The notes under the pieces were generated by a model, which was given only the letters and a program-made list of their open reading frames with translations, ran no database searches and had not been told where the DNA came from. This document shows positions 6,635-10,478 of a stretch of 10,478 bases of DNA, one piece after another. The stretch covers positions 1 to 10,478 of the forward strand of contig VGSD01000064.1 of the NCBI GenBank assembly GCA_016875155.1, written 5' to 3'. The stretch comes from Deltaproteobacteria bacterium (GTDB lineage: Bacteria; Desulfobacterota; BSN033; UBA1163). The position numbers and the translations under genes are program-made. Each line of letters opens with the position of its first letter. The stretch's first letter is position 1.

Positions 6635-7712
6635 GACCGCCTCCCTTTTCGCATGGCAGGTATGATTCTTCTGACGGGGGTCTAATTTTACCGGTCACCC
6701 TCCGAGCGATTTCAATGGCCCCTCTGACAGTGAACTCGGCGATTTTCTCCGGTTTGGAAACGATCTCCACCTGACAATGTCGGCCGAGCTTTTTATGGAT
6801 GAAGGCCGCGTGTATATTACAGCGGGTTTCCTGGCCAATCAGGATGTAGTTTGTATCGGAATGAAAACCCAGCTGGGCCAACTCGTCGAAAACGTGCATG
6901 TCATCGGCGGCAATGGCCGCCTCTGTGAAAAGAAGCCGTTCCGCAACGGTGGACACAAGTAAGGTCTGCATGAATCTGGGCATCAATAAAGCGCGCAGCA
7001 GGCCGGCCTTTTGAACACTCTCATAGGCCATCTCAAGAATTTCTTCAGAGCCCAAGGCCGTCGGTAGGCCAACCCCTCCATCCGTAGGATGTTCGAAGAT
7101 GCTCTTTGCGATACTGGTCTGTTTCAGCGCTTCATAAATCTGGCCACTAATGGTGGTAATGCAGCCCGCAATCTTTCTTTCGGTGTTCACGTGAACCAGC
7201 TTGGTGTGGGAGGACAAAAAAACAATATTCAACGGTAAAAGAGGATTGAGATGGTGGAGTAACCCGATGGTTTGCACTTCCTCTCCTCTCAAAAAATCCA
7301 GCTTTCGAAGATCCCCGAATACGGGAAGTCTTCCGAGATTGTTCTTTACCCCCCGGATAAAGATGATCGGGATATCAAGTGGAAAGATCTGCTCGTCTTT
7401 CACCAAACGGATATTCTCAACCAATTCATCGATACCAACCGGTGCAATCAAATGTGGAATTTCCAGGAGACCGATTTCGGATGTGATCATTCCAGAGGCT
7501 ATCGCGAATTCAATCCCCTGGAGTGGAACGGGAACACTTTCTGCGGCTTTTATAAAAACTTGTTTGAGGCCATCTTTCAAGACCTGCTTGGTTCTGGAAA
7601 CAGCAACATCGCGGACTCCAACTTGGGCGGAACTTTGTCCCACAATTCTTTCGTTTTCATCGATGACGTAAACTCTTGAATTCGTAGTGCCACAATCAAT
7701 GACCGCAAACAT
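6627..7712 (-). CDS. 2-dehydro-3-deoxygalactonokinase (DgoK)-like sugar acid kinase
   Basis: A 361-aa protein of the DgoK family in the ASKHA (actin/Hsp70/sugar kinase) fold. DgoK itself phosphorylates 2-keto-3-deoxygalactonate with ATP. The N-terminal phosphate loop is clear (DCGTTNSR, 6-13), followed by IASGMITSEIGL (71-82) and FLRGEEVQTIG (140-150), all typical. The later motifs are altered: where DgoK has a PGTHSKW-like stretch this protein has SSHTKLV (167-173), and the usual TGE is SGQ (189-191). It is also somewhat longer than the usual 290-340 aa. These changes suggest a subfamily with another substrate or lowered activity, so I give no gene symbol. The start at 7712 has AAAGGA 8 bp ahead. 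It lies 39 bp after the aldolase gene and overlaps tctA by 8 bp, so it is firmly in the operon. Confidence 0.82.
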   Translation of the reverse strand: MFAVIDCGTTNSRVYVIDENERIVGQSSAQVGVRDVAVSRTKQVLKDGLKQVFIKAAESVPVPLQGIEFAIASGMITSEIGLLEIPHLIAPVGIDELVENIRLVKDEQIFPLDIPIIFIRGVKNNLGRLPVFGDLRKLDFLRGEEVQTIGLLHHLNPLLPLNIVFLSSHTKLVHVNTERKIAGCITTISGQIYEALKQTSIAKSIFEHPTDGGVGLPTALGSEEILEMAYESVQKAGLLRALLMPRFMQTLLVSTVAERLLFTEAAIAADDMHVFDELAQLGFHSDTNYILIGQETRCNIHAAFIHKKLGRHCQVEIVSKPEKIAEFTVRGAIEIARRVTGKIRPPSEESYLPCEKGGGHV

Positions 7713-7751
7713 AGTTCAAGTCCTTTGGGATGAGGATGTCAATTTTTGTCC

Positions 7752-8639
7752 TTATAAGACGCCTAACTTCGTCAATTCTTCACGGATCGCTTTCTTTTCA
7801 TCCTCACTGGCTGCGATGAAAGGGGCCCGGGGATACGCCTTCAACACCCCCCTGAGCTCTAACATAGCATAGATCGCTAGCTGCGTAGACTTTGCCAGAT
7901 ACATGACCTCCCGCATCCGGTTCACCTCAAACTGGGTCTGCCGGCATGCCTCAAAGTCATTGGCCATACCTTGTAGGTACATTTTGCGGATAATTTCAGG
8001 AAAGGCATTGGCAAGCCCTGGTACAAAAGCCTCGCAACCAAGGGCCCTAGCGGAGAGCCACATCGCTTCAGTCCCCAGGACCACATCGAAGGCATTGTCT
8101 TTGAGAGTTCGCTGGTAGGTTGCGTGAAGCAAAATATCAAAGGTTGCATCTTTCATCCCTTTGACACCCAGGTTTTTGAGCCGTTTGAGGAGCTGCAAGC
8201 TCATCGGGTAGCCCTGAAATTGGGGATTATTGTACACATACACCGGAAATGCGGAGCCAACCGCCTTGACCATATCGTCAAAGAAATAGGAGACGCTATC
8301 TTCATTATGCTTGAAATAATACGGGCCTACAGCAGAAACGGCCTGTGCCCCGATAGATTGAGCATGCTTCGTTAACTCCACAGTCGTGCGGTTATTAGTT
8401 GAACCGGTCTGGACAATCACCGGTATTTTTCCGTTCGCAGTCTTTATAGTAGTTTCTGCAACCTTCTTTCTTTCTTCCACCGACATCAGTGCACCAGATC
8501 CATAGGATCCAGTAATGAATAACCCGTCCACTCGCTCTTTGAGAAAGTCGACCAAAATCTCCAAGGCCTTATAATCAACCTCTCCGTCACGGGTAAACGG
8601 AGTAATCATCGGTGGGACAGCCCCCTTCATCCTAAACAT
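7752..8639 (-). CDS. DHDPS/NAL-family aldolase or dehydratase (DapA-like)
   Basis: A 295-aa class I (Schiff-base) enzyme with the TIM-barrel of the dihydrodipicolinate synthase/N-acetylneuraminate lyase superfamily. Lys163 in GMKDAT is the expected Schiff-base lysine and Tyr136 in YNNP the expected catalytic tyrosine; Tyr107 (GPYY) matches the tyrosine relay position. The substrate carboxylate loop, usually GTTGE, reads GSYGS (44-48), which argues against true lysine-biosynthetic DapA. Catabolic members of the family cleave or dehydrate 2-keto-3-deoxy sugar acids, and next to a DgoK-like kinase and an acid transporter such a role is likely (inference). The ATG at 8639 has GGAGG 8 bp upstream; a second ATG three codons in is possible. 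It is the first gene of the operon, with a promoter about 75 bp upstream. Confidence 0.9.
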   Translation of the reverse strand: MFRMKGAVPPMITPFTRDGEVDYKALEILVDFLKERVDGLFITGSYGSGALMSVEERKKVAETTIKTANGKIPVIVQTGSTNNRTTVELTKHAQSIGAQAVSAVGPYYFKHNEDSVSYFFDDMVKAVGSAFPVYVYNNPQFQGYPMSLQLLKRLKNLGVKGMKDATFDILLHATYQRTLKDNAFDVVLGTEAMWLSARALGCEAFVPGLANAFPEIIRKMYLQGMANDFEACRQTQFEVNRMREVMYLAKSTQLAIYAMLELRGVLKAYPRAPFIAASEDEKKAIREELTKLGVL

Positions 8640-8716
8640 CCTTCAAGCCTCCTTCATTATTTTGTTTCAGAAACTCTTTGGAAAGTAAGTTAAATTGTAA
8701 CTATTCAGCCTGTCGA

Positions 8717-8745
8717 ATCATGCCAATAAAGTAGAACATTGTCAA
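8717..8745 (-). promoter_or_regulatory. Predicted sigma70 promoter of the aldolase-kinase-tct operon
   Basis: On the minus strand TTGACA (8740-8745) is a perfect -35 box, and CATGAT (8717-8722) is a 4-of-6 -10 box at 17-bp spacing. The start would be near 8710, about 70 bp before the aldolase ATG. The -35 box overlaps the TGA stop of the IS66-type remnant. Just downstream, AGTTA-5 bp-TAACT (8688-8702) is a small inverted repeat placed where an operator could act; no regulator gene is in the window. Confidence 0.6.
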
Positions 8746-8870
8746 GGGTCTCTGCATGCCGGAATAAAAGGATTCCCCTCGAAGGCAGCTTGAATGGTGT
8801 TGATGACAGAAAGGGAGTTCTTTCTGACGTTGGAGATGTAGCCCCTGATGCGGCAGAAAATATTAAATTT
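8742..8870 (-). pseudogene. C-terminal remnant of an IS66-type transposase
   Basis: About 42 codons ending at TGA (8742-8744). They contain FCRIRGYISNVRKNSLSVI and AAFEGNPFIP, which match the extreme C-terminus of a group of IS66-family DDE transposases. The frame stays open a little further upstream but loses family resemblance before residue KFN. Start, catalytic domain and accessory genes are missing. It differs in type from the IS66-like gene at the right edge, so it records a separate insertion. The 3' part of an IS256-type element now lies upstream of it. Confidence 0.65.
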
Positions 8871-8898
8871 AGGGGCGGTTCTCATATTGTTTTTAGAT

Positions 8899-8924
8899 AA
8901 CAAAATGATACAAACTATTTTGTT
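8899..8924. repeat. AT-rich hairpin beside the transposon junction
   Basis: AACAAAAT (8899-8906) and ATTTTGTT (8917-8924) form a perfect 8-bp stem with a 10-nt loop, lying 5-10 bp from the predicted end of the IS256-type element. It could belong to the older IS66-type remnant. Apart from this hairpin and the element end, I see no gene between 8871 and 9079. Confidence 0.5.
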
Positions 8925-8928
8925 GGCC

Positions 8929-9726
8929 TGGTCAAGTCCTATTTTCCCTGTAAAAGTGAGTGACCATGGAGTTCCTTTCTTGGTTTGTTAAAGAGTCATC
9001 AAAATTCGAATCTCCAGGATACGCTACAATCAAGGATCTGCTTTGAGTGAAGAGTAGGATATCCACTATGACCACTCCTCTAAGCCGCCTTTCGAACTCT
9101 TTGCCTGGATCGGAAGGATTTGTTTTCTTTCTTGGGAGGCAACAATCCAAGCTCCTTCCGAAGTTTGTCAATCTGGGCCAATTCAAACGATGCCACCCGG
9201 ATTCGTTGCCATCTCTGAGAGACCCGGATCAAGGTCGAAAAGACCAGTTTCAAACAACTTTTCTCGTCAAAGAATCGAGGAATGATCTTGGTCCTGCGCT
9301 TCTCCTCTTCAAAGGTCCGCTCCAAAAGGTTCGTCGTCCGGATCGCCTTTCGATGTTTCACCGGACACTTCAAATGATTCAAACAAGCCTCCAGATCCTC
9401 CGAGAAGGCCTTCATCGCCGAAGGATAAAGCGCCTGATACTTCTCCAATACCTCCTGAGCCCTCTTTCTTGCTGCCTCAAGGGTAGGAGCTTCAAAGACA
9501 GAACGAAGGTGAGCTTTCACTTCTGGGATGGCCTCCGAGGGAAGCTTGGAAACGATGTTACGGATCTTATGAACCAAACACCTCTGTCTCAAGCTCTTGG
9601 AGAACATCTCCTCGATGGCCCGAATCAACCCCGGGGCTCCATCGGAGGTGATCGTCAAGGGAACCCTGAGCCCTCGCCTCACCATATCCCTGAGCAAATC
9701 CCGCCAGCTCTCATAGGACTCCTTGG
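8929..9726 (-). mobile_element. IS256-family element, 3' portion only
   Basis: The C-terminal half of a mutator-type transposase is followed by about 150 bp of non-coding tail. On the plus strand that tail begins near 8930 with GGTCAAGTCCTATTTTCCC and then CTGTAAAAGTGAGTGACC, resembling IS256-type ends (GG, T/A-rich, then TGTAAA). The left boundary is therefore approximate. The other half is cut off at about 9727 by an IS66-type element, and whether it continues beyond the window is unknown. Its matching terminal repeat is not visible here. Confidence 0.6.
9080..9726 (-). pseudogene. IS256-family (mutator) transposase, interrupted, C-terminal half
   Basis: About 215 codons in frame from the junction to TAG (9080-9082); the full protein is normally near 400 aa. 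It starts inside KESYESWRDLLRDMV. The second catalytic Asp lies in TITSDGAPGL, followed by the family RCLVHKIRNI stretch. The catalytic Glu is in TTNLLERTFEEEKRRTK, after which comes IIPRF and a basic tail. The first catalytic Asp and the DNA-binding N-terminus are missing, and an in-frame TAA (9734-9736) lies in the neighbouring IS66-type sequence, so this copy cannot make active transposase from here. An internal TTG could start a shorter product but has no convincing ribosome binding site. Confidence 0.88.
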
Positions 9727-10478
9727 TAACAGTTTAGTCCTTATCTTATCCGTAGGCCGTCGAAACATCAACTAGAATTATTATACAAAGCAGCTTGAGC
9801 GGTAGGCGTATCAGCGGTGAGGAGGGTTTGCAGAAACTTCCTTGGATGGACACCTTGTCTTCTGGCGGTTTGCACCAGAGAGGGAAGGATGCTGTGGGTT
9901 TTGAGTCCGCTTTCTGATCGGGTTCCGAAACATATCTTACGAAAGATCACCAGGTGTCTCAGAGACTGTTCCGCGTGATTGTTGGTGGGCGGCACACCAG
10001 GGTGCCGGAGGAAAGTAAAGAGAAATTTTTGTTCGGGGCCTGCAAGATAGGTCCGGAGAGTCTCAGCAGGTTTAAACCGAAGGGTCTGTTTGCAGAGGGT
10101 GTTGAGTTCCCTGACGAAGCGCTTTTCGAATTTGGCCGCTTCGTTGCGGGGGATATCGCCGGATTTTAGCTTCTGTCCTGTGTTGCAGAGTCGTGAGCAG
10201 AGGTCAATCAGGCGATCGCAGAAGGGGACAATGGCGGCGTCCTTTTGGGTTGGCGGCAGGAGCGCATGTTCATTTTTGATTTCTTTAGCTTTTGTGTTGA
10301 TATGGGCGATGCAGATTTGCCAATCCACTCCGATGCCATTATAGGCGGCATAGCGGTCGCGTATTAAAGTCCCGTCAAAGTTTTCTCCGAAGATGCCTTT
10401 GGCCACCTTGGCAGACCGATGTCGGTCGATATGAAACAAGGCGAGACGCTGATTGCCTGCGAACCATACGTAATGGCC
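9727..10478 (-). mobile_element. IS66-family element, one end, running off the window
   Basis: The element seems to begin at 9727 with GTAACAGTTTAGTCC, which fits the GTAA that commonly starts IS66-family terminal repeats. This is also the point where the IS256 transposase frame breaks. The IS66-type transposase gene inside stops 41 bp from this end. The other terminal repeat and any tnpA/tnpB accessory genes would lie to the right of the window. If the boundary is right, CTCCTTGG (9719-9726) should recur at the far end as the 8-bp target duplication. Confidence 0.6.
9768..10478 (-). CDS. IS66-family transposase (TnpC-like), partial
   Basis: The minus strand is open from the right edge to TGA (9768-9770), giving 236 residues without a start, so the N-terminal half is outside the window. 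The visible part begins GHYVWFAGNQRLALFHIDRH, the family region leading to the catalytic core. It continues with IRDRYAAYN (second catalytic Asp) and WQICIAHINTKAKE, which corresponds to the usual CWAH(V/A)RR segment. The catalytic Glu is in NNHAEQSLRHLVIFRK, followed by FGTRSESGLKTHS. The C-terminus (RKFLQTLLTADTPTAQAAL) is intact and undamaged by stops. It carries out cut-and-paste transposition together with small accessory proteins in many IS66 elements. It is not closely related to the IS66-type tail at 8742-8870. Confidence 0.88.
   Translation of the reverse strand, partial: GHYVWFAGNQRLALFHIDRHRSAKVAKGIFGENFDGTLIRDRYAAYNGIGVDWQICIAHINTKAKEIKNEHALLPPTQKDAAIVPFCDRLIDLCSRLCNTGQKLKSGDIPRNEAAKFEKRFVRELNTLCKQTLRFKPAETLRTYLAGPEQKFLFTFLRHPGVPPTNNHAEQSLRHLVIFRKICFGTRSESGLKTHSILPSLVQTARRQGVHPRKFLQTLLTADTPTAQAALYNNSS

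Noticed and set aside
9047..9775. Plus-strand frame of 242 codons across the IS256/IS66 junction
   Set aside because: It crosses two different elements antisense to both transposase frames and shows no domain.
1..10478. CRISPR array, tRNA/rRNA genes, phage or toxin-antitoxin modules
   Set aside because: I looked for regularly spaced repeats, conserved RNA motifs and small paired genes and saw none; all repeats present are transposon ends or single hairpins.

Overview
The window looks like accessory, transposon-rich DNA from a Gram-negative bacterium. A HlyD-type periplasmic adaptor fragment and an exported solute receptor point to a double membrane. The mix of IS1182, IS66 and IS256 family elements with a tripartite tricarboxylate transporter would fit a soil or sediment proteobacterium or Desulfobacterota member, but the taxon is only a guess from gene content.

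Layout. Positions 1-588 (minus) hold the middle of a HlyD-family gene that has lost its start. The break lies beside a 57-bp imperfect palindrome (596-652). From 8639 down to about 733, all on the minus strand, runs a catabolic-looking gene set: a dihydrodipicolinate synthase/N-acetylneuraminate lyase-type aldolase (8639-7752), a 2-dehydro-3-deoxygalactonokinase-like kinase (7712-6627), tctA (6634-5123, overlapping the kinase gene by 8 bp), tctC (4790-3822), tctB (3746-3315) and a short-chain dehydrogenase (1467-733). A good sigma70-type promoter lies ahead of the aldolase gene (8717-8745).

The set has been broken up twice. A complete 1734-bp IS1182-family insertion sequence (1514-3247, transposase on plus) separates tctB from the dehydrogenase gene. 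A 261-bp internally deleted element (4829-5089) sits between tctA and tctC. It keeps the first 36 codons of another IS1182-type transposase, with its ribosome binding site and a consensus TTGACA/TATAAT promoter pointing into tctC.

The right end (about 8742-10478) is a pile of transposon pieces: the C-terminal tail of an IS66-type transposase (8742-8870), the 3' part of an IS256-type element (about 8929-9726), and the end of a second, distinct IS66-type element (9727 onward, running off the window) that appears to have inserted into the IS256 transposase gene.

How the genes may work together (inference): TctC captures an organic or sugar acid in the periplasm and TctA/TctB import it. The dehydrogenase, kinase and aldolase would then oxidise, phosphorylate and cleave or dehydrate it, as in 2-keto-3-deoxy sugar acid pathways. 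The substrate cannot be read from the sequence. I see no tRNA, rRNA, CRISPR array or phage genes. The most interesting signals are the promoter-bearing mini-element inside the transporter operon, the altered motifs of the kinase, and the nested insertions.
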